The notes below the pieces were generated by a model. The model saw nothing but the letters and a program-made list of their open reading frames with translations. It was not told the origin of the DNA and searched no databases. A program made the translations under genes and the position numbers. Below are positions 26,392-34,976 of a stretch of 64,000 bases of DNA, one piece after another. The DNA is from an uncultured Sutterella sp. (GTDB taxonomy: Bacteria > Pseudomonadota > Gammaproteobacteria > Burkholderiales > Burkholderiaceae_F), in contig CAJLHF010000002.1 of the NCBI GenBank assembly GCA_905206365.1, positions 62,001 to 126,000 on the forward strand. The letters run 5' to 3'. Each line of letters opens with the position of its first letter. Positions within the stretch are counted from its first letter, which is position 1.

Positions 26392-26853
26392 ATGCGCTTT
26401 TTCGAACACATCATTCGTATCGGCGGCCCCGGAATCGACCGCGCGGGCGTCGGAGAAGAATTGCTCGAGTACGCCCGGCATCCGGAGCGTTACGTCCCCG
26501 GTCTCTCGAAGACGACGATCGACGAGGAATCGGTCGACGGCAACCGTACGACACTGCGCCGCACGACCTGCTTCGGCACGGACTATGTTTTCCGGGAAAC
26601 GGTGACGATCGATCACAACGAGGCGCTCGAAGTCGCCACGGCTGCCGGAAGCAATCATCCCGCTTCCCGCCATATCGTTCGCATCGAAGAGCCCGAAGCC
26701 GGGGCGCTTTTCCTTCGGTTCATTTATGACCAGGACACGACTGCCGAGGCGGATCCCCGGATCGATTCGCTCCGACGCGACGCGTATGCGGCCAAGGACC
26801 AGGACGTGGTCGCCCGCATGCTCGAACGTCTGATCGCCCGCATCGGCCGCTGA
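26392..26853 (+). CDS. SRPBCC/AtaL-like (DUF1857-type) small protein
   Basis: A 153-residue soluble protein with the size and strand pattern of a START/SRPBCC fold; the segment YARHPERYVPGLSKTTI and the following REtVTID-like strands resemble the AtaL (DUF1857) group, which has no agreed function. The ATG has GAGGAGG just upstream. It lies nine bases after aapM and 16 before tex, so it is in the same transcript as the transporter but has no evident part in transport. I consider the family call moderate. Confidence 0.6.
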   Translation: MRFFEHIIRIGGPGIDRAGVGEELLEYARHPERYVPGLSKTTIDEESVDGNRTTLRRTTCFGTDYVFRETVTIDHNEALEVATAAGSNHPASRHIVRIEEPEAGALFLRFIYDQDTTAEADPRIDSLRRDAYAAKDQDVVARMLERLIARIGR

Positions 26854-26869
26854 GCGTGAAGGACGGACC

Positions 26870-29164
26870 ATGGAACAACTGACGACGCGTACGGTTTCCC
26901 TGATCGCGGATGAAATACTGTGCCGCCCTGATCAGGTCGTTGCGGCCGCCGCTTTGCTCGACGAGGGCAAAAGCGTTCCGTTTGTCGCCCGTTACCGCAA
27001 GGAAGCGACGGGCGGGCTGACCGACGCGCAGTTGCGTACGCTCGAAGAGCGTTTGTTGTATCTGCGCGAACTCGACGAACGCCGCGCTGCGGTGACGGCG
27101 ACGATCGAAGCGCAGGGAAAGCTCACCGACGAGCTGAAGCGCGACCTTGAGGCCGCTCAAACCAAGCAGGCGCTCGAAGATCTCTATGCCCCCTTTCGTT
27201 CGAAGCGACGCACGCGCGCGGCCGTGGCTCGCGAGGCCGGGCTCGAACCTTTGGCCGACCGCATCCTTGAGACGCGCGCGGATCCCGAAGGGGCGGCCGC
27301 CGACTTTGTGTCGGCGGAAAAGGGTGTTGCGGGCGTTGCCGAGGCGCTTTCGGGGGCTCGGGACATTCTCGCGGAGCGTTTTGCGCTCCAACCAGAAGTT
27401 CGTCAGGCACTGCGCGACCTTTACACGCGTCGCGGCGAAGTCGTCGCACGTGTGCGCGAAGGCAAGGAGGTCGAAGGAGAAAAGTACGCCGACTACTTCG
27501 ACTTTCGGGAGCGACTCGCGGATCTTCCCTCGCATCGCGCGCTCGCGCTTTTGCGCGGGCGGCGCGACGACTACCTGGACCTTGCACTCGAACTTCCGGC
27601 CGAAGAGGAGGGCCTCTCGCCTCATCCGGCCGAGGCGCTCGTTGCGCGCTTTTACGGCATCTCCGACAACACCGTTCACTCCGCGGACGTGTGGCTTCTC
27701 GGTGTTTGTCGCTGGGCCTGGCGCGTGAAGATGCGTACGAGTCTTCAGACGGAGTTGCTCGAAGCCCTGCGCGAACGCGCCGAAGAGACCGCCATCGGTA
27801 TCTTCGGCCACAACCTGCGGGATCTGCTTCTCGCCGCTCCGGCCGGACATCGCGTCACGGTGGGACTCGACCCGGGGTTCCGCACCGGGGTCAAGATGGC
27901 CGTGGTGGACGAAACGGGGAAGGTCGTGCATCACGACGTTTTGCAGTTTCATGCCGCGGGTGCTGGTGCCGCCGCAGCGGCCCGCGCCAAACTGGCGGAC
28001 GTTTTGAAGCGTTATCGTTCGGAGTTCGTCGCGATCGGCAACGGCACCGCCAGCCGCGAAACGGTCGAAGCGGTGGGCGAGGTGCTGGCCGGAGAACCGT
28101 CGATTTCGGCACGTCGCGTGGTCGTGAGCGAAGCGGGCGCGTCGGTGTACTCCGCGTCGGAACTTGCGGAAAAGGAATTGCCCGGGCTCGACGTCAGCTA
28201 TCGGGGTGCGGTTTCCATCGCCCGTCGACTGCAGGATCCTTTGGCCGAACTCGTCAAGATCGACCCGAAAGCGATCGGGGTCGGCCAGTATCAGCACGAC
28301 GTCGATGCGGGCAAACTGGAGCGGCGTCTGGATGCCGTAGTCGAAGACTGCGTGAATTTCGTCGGCGTCGACGTCAATACGGCGAGCGTCGAGTTGCTCG
28401 CGCGCGCGGCGGGGCTCAGCCGTAGCGTGGCTCGGGAAATCGTCACGTTCCGTGAAACGCACGGGCTCTTTGCGAACCGCAACGATCTGAAACGCGTTCC
28501 ATTGCTCGGTGCTGTACGGTTCGAGCAGTGCGCGGGATTCCTGCGCATTTCGGACGGGACGAACCCCTTGGATCGCACGGGTGTGCATCCGGAAGCCTAC
28601 CCGGTGGTCGAACGCCTGGTGGCGGCAAGCGGCGTCAGGACGATCGACGAACTGATGGGAAACGTCGAAAAGTTGAAGGCCCTGCGCGCACGGGACTTCG
28701 TCGACGATCGGTTCGGTCTTCCGACCGTGCTCGACATCCTCAAGGAGTTGGAGAAGCCCGGGCGCGATCCGCGAGCCGTCTTCACGGCGCCCGTCTACGA
28801 CGACTCCATCCGAACGATGGAGGATCTCAAGCCCGGCATGGAGCTCGAGGGAACGGTCACGAACGTCGCCGCCTTCGGTGCGTTCGTCGATCTGGGCGTG
28901 CACGAGAACGGGCTTGTCCACATCTCGGATCTGGCCGACACCTTCGTGAAGGATCCCCGTGACGTCGTTCGCGTCGGGATGGTCGTGAAGGTGCATGTGC
29001 TTGACGTCGACCTGAAGCGTCGTCGTATCGCGCTTACGATGCGCACGCGCCCGAAGGGCGAGTCGGGAGTTCGCCGGTCCTCGACGGGGCGTCGGGAGGA
29101 AGCGCCCCGTGCCCGAACGCAAACGGCGCTCGGCGCGGCGTTCGCAGCGCTCAAAAAGCGCTGA
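26870..29164 (+). CDS. tex: Tex transcription accessory protein
   Basis: A 764-residue RNA-binding protein conserved in bacteria and related to eukaryotic Spt6. Order of domains: helical N-terminal region, YqgF/RNase H-like domain (GLDPGFRTGVKMAVVDETGKV at about 330), helix-hairpin-helix DNA-binding motifs (about 500-560, SVELLARAAGLSRSVAREIV), and an S1 domain near 655-725 (LEGTVTNVAAFGAFVDLGVHE). A basic tail follows. Length is normal. Apparently the last gene of the aap operon, 16 bases after the SRPBCC gene. Confidence 0.96.
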   Translation: MEQLTTRTVSLIADEILCRPDQVVAAAALLDEGKSVPFVARYRKEATGGLTDAQLRTLEERLLYLRELDERRAAVTATIEAQGKLTDELKRDLEAAQTKQALEDLYAPFRSKRRTRAAVAREAGLEPLADRILETRADPEGAAADFVSAEKGVAGVAEALSGARDILAERFALQPEVRQALRDLYTRRGEVVARVREGKEVEGEKYADYFDFRERLADLPSHRALALLRGRRDDYLDLALELPAEEEGLSPHPAEALVARFYGISDNTVHSADVWLLGVCRWAWRVKMRTSLQTELLEALRERAEETAIGIFGHNLRDLLLAAPAGHRVTVGLDPGFRTGVKMAVVDETGKVVHHDVLQFHAAGAGAAAAARAKLADVLKRYRSEFVAIGNGTASRETVEAVGEVLAGEPSISARRVVVSEAGASVYSASELAEKELPGLDVSYRGAVSIARRLQDPLAELVKIDPKAIGVGQYQHDVDAGKLERRLDAVVEDCVNFVGVDVNTASVELLARAAGLSRSVAREIVTFRETHGLFANRNDLKRVPLLGAVRFEQCAGFLRISDGTNPLDRTGVHPEAYPVVERLVAASGVRTIDELMGNVEKLKALRARDFVDDRFGLPTVLDILKELEKPGRDPRAVFTAPVYDDSIRTMEDLKPGMELEGTVTNVAAFGAFVDLGVHENGLVHISDLADTFVKDPRDVVRVGMVVKVHVLDVDLKRRRIALTMRTRPKGESGVRRSSTGRREEAPRARTQTALGAAFAALKKR

Positions 29165-29174
29165 CGACACAAGA

Positions 29175-29207
29175 AACCCCCGCGGGTCCTTTCGGACTGC
29201 GGGGGTT
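29175..29207. terminator. Hairpin after tex
   Basis: AACCCCCGC and GCGGGGGTT form a perfect 9-bp stem with a 15-base loop, 10 bases after the tex stop. The following TTCGTAG is only weakly T-rich on the plus strand, but on the minus strand the hairpin is followed by TTTCTTG, so it may serve uraA as well. Confidence 0.65.
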
Positions 29208-29261
29208 CGTAGTTGCAGGGCGTCGTATCAGACGCCCCTCGGACGAGCTTAGAGGGCGTTT

Positions 29262-30578
29262 TCAGGCCTTCTTTTCGTCGAGCGGAACTTCGGGTTCTTC
29301 GGACTTTTCACCCGCCTGCATGATGGCGTTGAGGATGATCGCGCCGAAGGTTGCGGTACCGATCCCGCCGAGGATGAAGCCGCCGATGTTCAGCGTGAAG
29401 TCGCCTCCGCCGAGAATCAACGTGACGGCCGCGACGATCAGATTACGGCTGTTGCCGAAGTCGACGTGGTTGACCACCCAAACGCGGGCACCCGCCACGG
29501 CGATGAGACCGAACACGACGATCGACGTGCCGCCGAGCAACGGCTGGGGAATCGTCTGAATCACGGCGCCGAACTTCGGTGAAAAGCCGAGGATGATGGC
29601 CAGAAGGGCGGCGACCGGGAAGATGAGCGTCGAGTAGACGCGCGTGGCGGCCATCACGCCGATGTTTTCCCCGTACGTCGTCACGCCCGTACCGCCCACG
29701 GAGCCCGAAATCATCGTGGCGATGCCGTCGCCGAGGAAGGCGCGGCCCATGTAGGGGTCAAGGTTGCGTCCCGTCATGGCGGTGACGGCCTTGACGTGAC
29801 CGAGGTTTTCACCGACGAGAATAATCACGACGGGCACGATGAGGGAGACGGCCGACATCGAGAATTCCGGCGCAGTCAGCGTGGGAAGACCGAACCAGGC
29901 AGCGTCGGCAATCTTTTGGAAGTCGATTGGCGTGCCGAGCCCCATGCCGTTCGTGAGCACTGCGTAGATGGCGTACGCAATGGCAAGCCCCACCAGAATC
30001 AGAAGCTTCTGCACGAGCCCGCGCGTGTAGACGGCCACGCCGCCCACGCAGATGACGGTCATGAGGGCGATGAGCGCGTCAAAGGTCGTCGGACCGACGC
30101 TCTTCACGGCCGTGGGGGCGAGATTGAGACCGATGACGGCCACGACCGCACCCGTCACGACGGGCGGCATCAGGCGTTCGATCCACCTTACGCCCGTCGA
30201 CATGACGATGAGGCCCACCAGAGCATACACGGCACCGCAGGCGATAATGCCCCCGAGGGCGACGCCGATGTTGGGGTTGGGACCGGAGCCTGCCACATAG
30301 CCCGTCGCCGCAATGACGACGCCGATGAATGCAAACGAGGAGCCCAGATAGCTCGGCACGTGCCCGCCCACCAAAACAAAAAAAATGAGCGTCCCGATGC
30401 CGCTCATCAAAACCGCAAGATTAGGGTCAAACCCCATAAGAAGCGGTGCCAATACCGTGGAGCCGAACATGGCCACGACGTGCTGAACACCCATCGCGAA
30501 CGTCTGCCCGGCGGGCAGGCGTTCGTCGGGGGCGATTATGCCTTCGGTCTTCAATTGCCAATTGGGAAAGTAGCTCAT
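29262..30578 (-). CDS. uraA: Uracil/xanthine-type nucleobase permease
   Basis: Inner-membrane NCS2 transporter, 438 residues, close to UraA (429). About 14 membrane segments; the start GQTFAMGVQHVVAMFGSTV is the family signature, and the substrate-site region reads ENIGVMAATRVYS. Uracil is the most likely substrate from overall resemblance. The ATG at 30578 is chosen because the following residues align with UraA; the ribosome site is weak, and 15-20 further codons upstream are possible. Monocistronic and divergent from prfC. Confidence 0.9.
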   Translation of the reverse strand: MSYFPNWQLKTEGIIAPDERLPAGQTFAMGVQHVVAMFGSTVLAPLLMGFDPNLAVLMSGIGTLIFFVLVGGHVPSYLGSSFAFIGVVIAATGYVAGSGPNPNIGVALGGIIACGAVYALVGLIVMSTGVRWIERLMPPVVTGAVVAVIGLNLAPTAVKSVGPTTFDALIALMTVICVGGVAVYTRGLVQKLLILVGLAIAYAIYAVLTNGMGLGTPIDFQKIADAAWFGLPTLTAPEFSMSAVSLIVPVVIILVGENLGHVKAVTAMTGRNLDPYMGRAFLGDGIATMISGSVGGTGVTTYGENIGVMAATRVYSTLIFPVAALLAIILGFSPKFGAVIQTIPQPLLGGTSIVVFGLIAVAGARVWVVNHVDFGNSRNLIVAAVTLILGGGDFTLNIGGFILGGIGTATFGAIILNAIMQAGEKSEEPEVPLDEKKA

Positions 30579-30742
30579 GGAAAGATCTCTGAGGGTGGTG
30601 GACTCCGCTGAAGCGGGGTCGCGATGAACAAACCGATCCATTGTAGTCGTCCGTCGAAACAAAGCGCCACGAAGCGAAGTCCCCTCCGAGTACGAGCGCG
30701 CGCGGACCGTCCACAAACGACGAGGTCGTACGGGGTCGGTGT

Positions 30743-30748
30743 TAAAAT
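30743..30748 (+). promoter_or_regulatory. Possible -10 element for prfC
   Basis: TAAAAT on the plus strand, 67 bases before the prfC start in the 237-base divergent region with uraA. No clear -35 hexamer at the right spacing. Confidence 0.3.
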
Positions 30749-30815
30749 GTCGGCCCTTTCGACACGACTCCGTTGCCTTCTCTGCACGGAGCGGCTCTTA
30801 TCCACAGGTACTTTC

Positions 30816-32420
30816 ATGACGAGTCCCAATCCGGCGCTCGTGCGCGACGTCGAAGAACGCCGCACCTTCGCCATCATCTCCCATCCTGACGCCGGTAAAA
30901 CGACGCTCACGGAAAAGCTCCTGCTCTTCGGCGGTGCCATTCAGATGGCGGGCGCCGTCAAGGGGCGCAAAGCGTCCCGACATGCCACGTCGGACTGGAT
31001 GGAAGTGGAAAAGCAACGCGGGATTTCCGTGACGAGTTCGGTCATGCAGTTCCGCTACGCAAACCACGTGATCAACCTGCTCGACACTCCGGGGCACGAA
31101 GACTTTTCCGAGGATACGTACCGCGTGCTGACAGCCGTCGACGCGGCCGTCATGGTGATCGACGCCGCCAAGGGCGTCGAAGCTCAGACGATCAAACTGC
31201 TTGAAGTCTGCCGTCTTCGCAAGACCCCCATCATCACGTTCATCAACAAGCTCGACCGCGAAGTGCGCGATCCGCTCGATCTGCTCGGCGAAATCGAAAA
31301 CGTGTTGAAGTTGCAGTGCGTTCCGATCACGTGGCCGATCGGCATGGGAAAGACCTTCCGCGGCGTTTTCTCGCTGCTCAAGGACCGGCTCGTGCGCTTT
31401 ACGGCGGGCGAAGAACGTCTGACCGAAGAGCGCGAGACGATTGCCGGGCTCGACAATCCCGAGCTCGACCGGCTCTTCCCGATGGAAATGCCCTACGTGC
31501 GCGAATCGATCGAACTCGTGCAGGGTGCGACCGAACCGTTCAGCTTGGAGAAGTTCCTCGCCGGCGAACAGAGTCCCGTCTTTTTCGGCTCCGGGGTGAA
31601 CAATTTCGGCGTTCAGGACGTACTCGACGCGCTCGTTGATTGGGCTCCGTCGCCGCAGCCGCGCGACGGCGGCGCGCGCATGGTGGAACCCACCGAAGAG
31701 CCTTTCTCGGGGTTCGTCTTCAAAATCCAAGCGAACATGGACCCGCGCCACCGCGACCGCATCGCCTTTTTCCGCGTGTGCTCCGGGCGCTACCAGCAGG
31801 GGATGAAGGTGTTCCACGTGCGCGAAGGGCGCGAGATGAAGATCGCCAACGCCCTTACCTTCATGGCCCAGGACCGCGTGGTCATGACGGATGCCGTGGC
31901 GGGAGACATCATCGGGATCTACAACCACGGTCAGTTGCATATCGGCGACACGCTCACGGGCGGGGAACGTCTCGGCTTTACGGGGATTCCGAATTTCGCT
32001 CCGGAGCTTTTCCGCGGTGCGCGTAGCAAGGACCCCTTCAAGGCGAAGCAGCTCCAGAAGGGCTTGCAGGAACTCGGCGAAGAGGGGGCCATTCAGGTCT
32101 TCACCAACGACCTCGGTCACATTTTGCTCGGTGCCGTCGGTCAGCTGCAGTTCGAGATCGTGGCCCAGCGACTTGCCACCGAGTACAAGGTCGACGCCAT
32201 CTACGAAGGTACCGACGTCTCGACGGCGCGTTGGCTCTCGTTCCCCGATGACAAGACGAAGCGCGACTTCGAAGCCGAACAGGCGGCGCGCCTCGCGACT
32301 GACGTCAACGGCAACGTCGTCTATTTGGCCACATCGATCTACAACCTAGAGACTACGATGAAGCACTGGCCTCAGGTGACGTTCCACACAACGCGTGAAA
32401 TGAGCCAGAAGTTCGATTGA
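30816..32420 (+). CDS. prfC: Peptide chain release factor 3
   Basis: GTPase that recycles RF1/RF2 from the ribosome. The 534-residue protein begins with a translational GTPase domain: P-loop SHPDAGKTTLTEKLL, switch and G3 region LDTPGHEDF, G4 NKLDRE. Beta-barrel domains II and III follow (about 300-530). Length agrees with E. coli RF3 (529). The frame is open for 64 codons further upstream, but those codons are not conserved-looking, and the RF3 start pattern fits ATG 30816. Confidence 0.95.
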   Translation: MTSPNPALVRDVEERRTFAIISHPDAGKTTLTEKLLLFGGAIQMAGAVKGRKASRHATSDWMEVEKQRGISVTSSVMQFRYANHVINLLDTPGHEDFSEDTYRVLTAVDAAVMVIDAAKGVEAQTIKLLEVCRLRKTPIITFINKLDREVRDPLDLLGEIENVLKLQCVPITWPIGMGKTFRGVFSLLKDRLVRFTAGEERLTEERETIAGLDNPELDRLFPMEMPYVRESIELVQGATEPFSLEKFLAGEQSPVFFGSGVNNFGVQDVLDALVDWAPSPQPRDGGARMVEPTEEPFSGFVFKIQANMDPRHRDRIAFFRVCSGRYQQGMKVFHVREGREMKIANALTFMAQDRVVMTDAVAGDIIGIYNHGQLHIGDTLTGGERLGFTGIPNFAPELFRGARSKDPFKAKQLQKGLQELGEEGAIQVFTNDLGHILLGAVGQLQFEIVAQRLATEYKVDAIYEGTDVSTARWLSFPDDKTKRDFEAEQAARLATDVNGNVVYLATSIYNLETTMKHWPQVTFHTTREMSQKFD

Positions 32421-32443
32421 TCTTCGGGGCGTTTCCGAGAAAC

Positions 32444-32479
32444 AAAAAAAGGGTGCGGAGAATTCCGCCCCTTTTTTTC
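32444..32479. terminator. Bidirectional terminator between prfC and hydE
   Basis: AAGGGTGCGGA and TCCGCCCCTT pair around a GAAT tetraloop (one T-C mismatch), flanked by A7 and T7. It serves prfC on the plus strand and the hydrogenase operon on the minus strand. Confidence 0.92.
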
Positions 32480-32497
32480 AGGCGTTCGCTTGAGCCG

Positions 32498-33625
32498 TCA
32501 GGCGATTCGGCTCGCCCAACGGCGGGAGGAACCGAGCAGGTTGAGCCCGAGCGTGCGTCCCGTCATTTCAACGATGTTGCGCTCGACGAGCACATTCGAT
32601 TCGGGGCCGACTTCGGTGCCCGCTTTGTTGTCATAGAGCTGATAGGAAGCACGTGTCGTTTGCGGTGTGATATTCGGCATGATGACGTTGCAACCGTGAC
32701 GAATGCCCCGAACCCGACCGTTGGGCTCCAAGGTTTCGAGCGCGGTGGCGGCTGCAATGTTGATGTCGGGCATGACGAGGCGGGTCGTGCTGATCATGTT
32801 AAGGGAGAGTTGCATGAGTGGGCGCTTCTCCATCATGCCGAGCGCGGTCATGTCCGCGCCGTTGCTCGTGATGTAGGGGCCCATGCCGATCATGTCGGCG
32901 TCCATCTCGCCGAACGTGCGGATGTCGCGCATGAGGTCTTCGAGCGTTTGTCCGGGCAGACCGATCATGACGCCCGTACCCACCTGGTAGCCCGCGCGAC
33001 GCAGGTCGCGCAACGCCTGATAGCGGTGTTCGAGGATCTTTTCGTGTTTGCCCGGCGTCGAGTGCAGATCCGCAAAAAGCCGAGGGTTGCTCGACTCGAT
33101 GCGAAGGAGGTAACGCAGCCCCGTCGGATTGCCGCTCGCTTCGGCCCATTCCTTGTAGACCTCGTATGTCTGTTCTCCGAGACTCAGCGTGACGCCGAGA
33201 CCCGTGGGCAGCTCGTCGCAGACCGTTTCCTTGTGAATGCGCTCCAGGAGTCGGGAGATCCAGCGAACCCACTTCGGGTCGCGGCGTTCGCCCGCCTGAA
33301 TGGCGATCGAGCCGTAGCCCTCTTGGAGCGCGTGCAGGGCGCAGGCGACAATGCTCTCTTCCGTGAGCGTGTAGCGCTCGACGGTGTGATTGTCCTTGCG
33401 AATGCCGCAGTAGCGGCAGTTGGCCGTGCAGATGTTGCTTACCTCGATGAGACCGCGCAGGTAGACGTTGTTGCCCGTCTTTTCGGTCGTCACGTCGAAG
33501 GCGCGCCGACGCAACGCTTCGCATTCGTCGGGATCCGTCAGTCCGAGGAGGCGAACGATGTCGTCGTCCGAGAATTCAGTCTGCGCGAGCAGTTCGGACA
33601 GGGGCTTTGTGGGCGTTGCAGTCAT
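32498..33625 (-). CDS. hydE: [FeFe]-hydrogenase maturase HydE (radical SAM)
   Basis: Radical SAM enzyme that works with HydG and HydF to make the diiron subcluster of the H-cluster. The 375-residue protein carries the CxxxCxxC cluster motif at Cys66, Cys70 and Cys73 (NICTANCRYCG) and the HydE-like C-terminal region GIRHGCNVIMPNITP. Together with the BioB-like barrel and its place beside hydF this supports HydE rather than BioB or ThiH. ATG at 33625 overlaps the hydF stop as ATGA. It is the last gene of the hyd cluster and is followed by a strong terminator. Confidence 0.93.
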   Translation of the reverse strand: MTATPTKPLSELLAQTEFSDDDIVRLLGLTDPDECEALRRRAFDVTTEKTGNNVYLRGLIEVSNICTANCRYCGIRKDNHTVERYTLTEESIVACALHALQEGYGSIAIQAGERRDPKWVRWISRLLERIHKETVCDELPTGLGVTLSLGEQTYEVYKEWAEASGNPTGLRYLLRIESSNPRLFADLHSTPGKHEKILEHRYQALRDLRRAGYQVGTGVMIGLPGQTLEDLMRDIRTFGEMDADMIGMGPYITSNGADMTALGMMEKRPLMQLSLNMISTTRLVMPDINIAAATALETLEPNGRVRGIRHGCNVIMPNITPQTTRASYQLYDNKAGTEVGPESNVLVERNIVEMTGRTLGLNLLGSSRRWASRIA

Positions 33626-34863
33626 GCGGTTTTCTCCGTAAGAGCGGCACGATAGCGGGAGAGGGCTTCGGGGTGGCAAGAGAGCACCCGCTCGAGTACG
33701 CCCTGAAGGTAGCAGATGGTGAGGCCGTAATTCGTCATGGGAACGCCTTGTTCCTTCGATGTGCGAAGACGGGCGAGCATGTGGCGGCGCGTGACGACGC
33801 AACCGCCGCACTGAATGAGAACGGCATAGGGGGTCAGATCTTCGGGGAAATCTTTGCCGACGGCAACCTCGATGACGAGGTCTTTGCCGGTCTTCTCACG
33901 GAGCCAGCGTGGAATTTTCACGCGCCCGATGTCGTCCTTTTGCGGATGGTGACTGCATGTCTCGCAAATCAGTACGCGGTCGCCGTCCTTGAGGCGGGCG
34001 AGTGCCGCGGCGCCTTCGGCGAGTTCCTCGAGATCGCTCTTCGAGTAGGCCATTTGAATGGAGAAGGTCGTAAGCGGGATCGTGTCGGGGCTCTGTCGCG
34101 CGACCGACTCGACGACCTGCGAGTCCGTCATGATGAATTTGGGCGGACGCTTCAGCTCGTCGAGCATTTCGGCGACGCGGTTTTCCTGCACGACGAGGCA
34201 CTTGGCGCCGGCGTCGAGCAGTTCGCGCACGGCCTGCACCTGCGGCAGAATCAGGCGGCCCTTGGGGGCTCCGGTGTCGATCGGCGTCACGAGCATGACG
34301 GTGTCACCCGCCTGCGCGAGTTCGCCCACGAGGGGACGATCGGGTTCGGTACGCTCGGAGACGAGCCGCACGAGCGCGGCGCGCAACGCTTCGACGCCTT
34401 CGCCCGTACGTGCGTTCGTTTCTACGACGGGAACTCCGAGGGCTTGCGCGGCACGACGTTCTTCGTCCGTCACGGGACGCAGGTCGGTCTTATTGAGAAC
34501 CAGAACGGCGGGAGTGCCGAGCTCGCGCGCTTTGGCGAGCAGAGTGCTTTCGGAGGGCGATAGGGTGCGTTCGGACGTTACGACGATCGCGACGTCCACC
34601 CAGTCGAGTACGGCAAGCGAACGGCGCACGCGGGCTTGGCCGAGCTCGCCCGTGTCGTCGATCCCTGCCGTGTCGATGAAGACGACGGGACCGATTGGCG
34701 CGAGTTCGCAGGCCTTCTCCACGGGGTCCGTCGTGGTTCCGGCCACGTCCGACACGATGGAAATCCTCTGCCCGGTGAGGGCGTTTGCCAGAGAGCTTTT
34801 TCCGGCATTGCGGTTGCCGAAAAGGCCGAAGTGAAGCCGAAGTCCTTTGGGCGTGGACAGCAC
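33622..34863 (-). CDS. hydF: [FeFe]-hydrogenase maturation GTPase HydF
   Basis: Scaffold GTPase on which the 2Fe subcluster is assembled before transfer to HydA. The 413-residue protein has an N-terminal Ras-like GTPase domain (P-loop GNRNAGKSS at 16-24, G2 VAGTTTDP, G3 DTAG, G4 NKTD) and the C-terminal iron-sulfur domain with CxH at Cys303-His305 and CxxC at Cys352/Cys355. The GTG at 34863 is chosen because TGAGGAG lies seven bases upstream; it begins right before the GTPase fold. A 113-base gap containing a perfect 28-bp palindrome separates it from the structural genes. Confidence 0.94.
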   Translation of the reverse strand: MLSTPKGLRLHFGLFGNRNAGKSSLANALTGQRISIVSDVAGTTTDPVEKACELAPIGPVVFIDTAGIDDTGELGQARVRRSLAVLDWVDVAIVVTSERTLSPSESTLLAKARELGTPAVLVLNKTDLRPVTDEERRAAQALGVPVVETNARTGEGVEALRAALVRLVSERTEPDRPLVGELAQAGDTVMLVTPIDTGAPKGRLILPQVQAVRELLDAGAKCLVVQENRVAEMLDELKRPPKFIMTDSQVVESVARQSPDTIPLTTFSIQMAYSKSDLEELAEGAAALARLKDGDRVLICETCSHHPQKDDIGRVKIPRWLREKTGKDLVIEVAVGKDFPEDLTPYAVLIQCGGCVVTRRHMLARLRTSKEQGVPMTNYGLTICYLQGVLERVLSCHPEALSRYRAALTEKTA

Positions 34864-34893
34864 GGTGCGTCTCCTCAAAATGCTGTGAAAACA

Positions 34894-34921
34894 AAGGGGC
34901 CGGACAGCTGTCCGGCCCCTT
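34894..34921. terminator. Perfect palindrome between cytochrome b and hydF genes
   Basis: A 28-bp perfect inverted repeat (arms AAGGGGCCGGACAG and its complement), followed on the minus strand by TGTTTTC. It has the form of an intrinsic terminator or attenuator inside the hyd cluster and would lower expression of hydF and hydE relative to hydA-hydB-cytochrome b. Confidence 0.75.
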
Positions 34922-34976
34922 GAGAACTACTTCGCGGCGCCAAGACCGAGAAGGAGCTTATAGCACAAACCCGAGG

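Noticed and set aside
26720..29170. An 816-codon open frame on the minus strand opposite tex
   Set aside because: Shadow of tex; the plus-strand product has intact YqgF, HhH and S1 domains.
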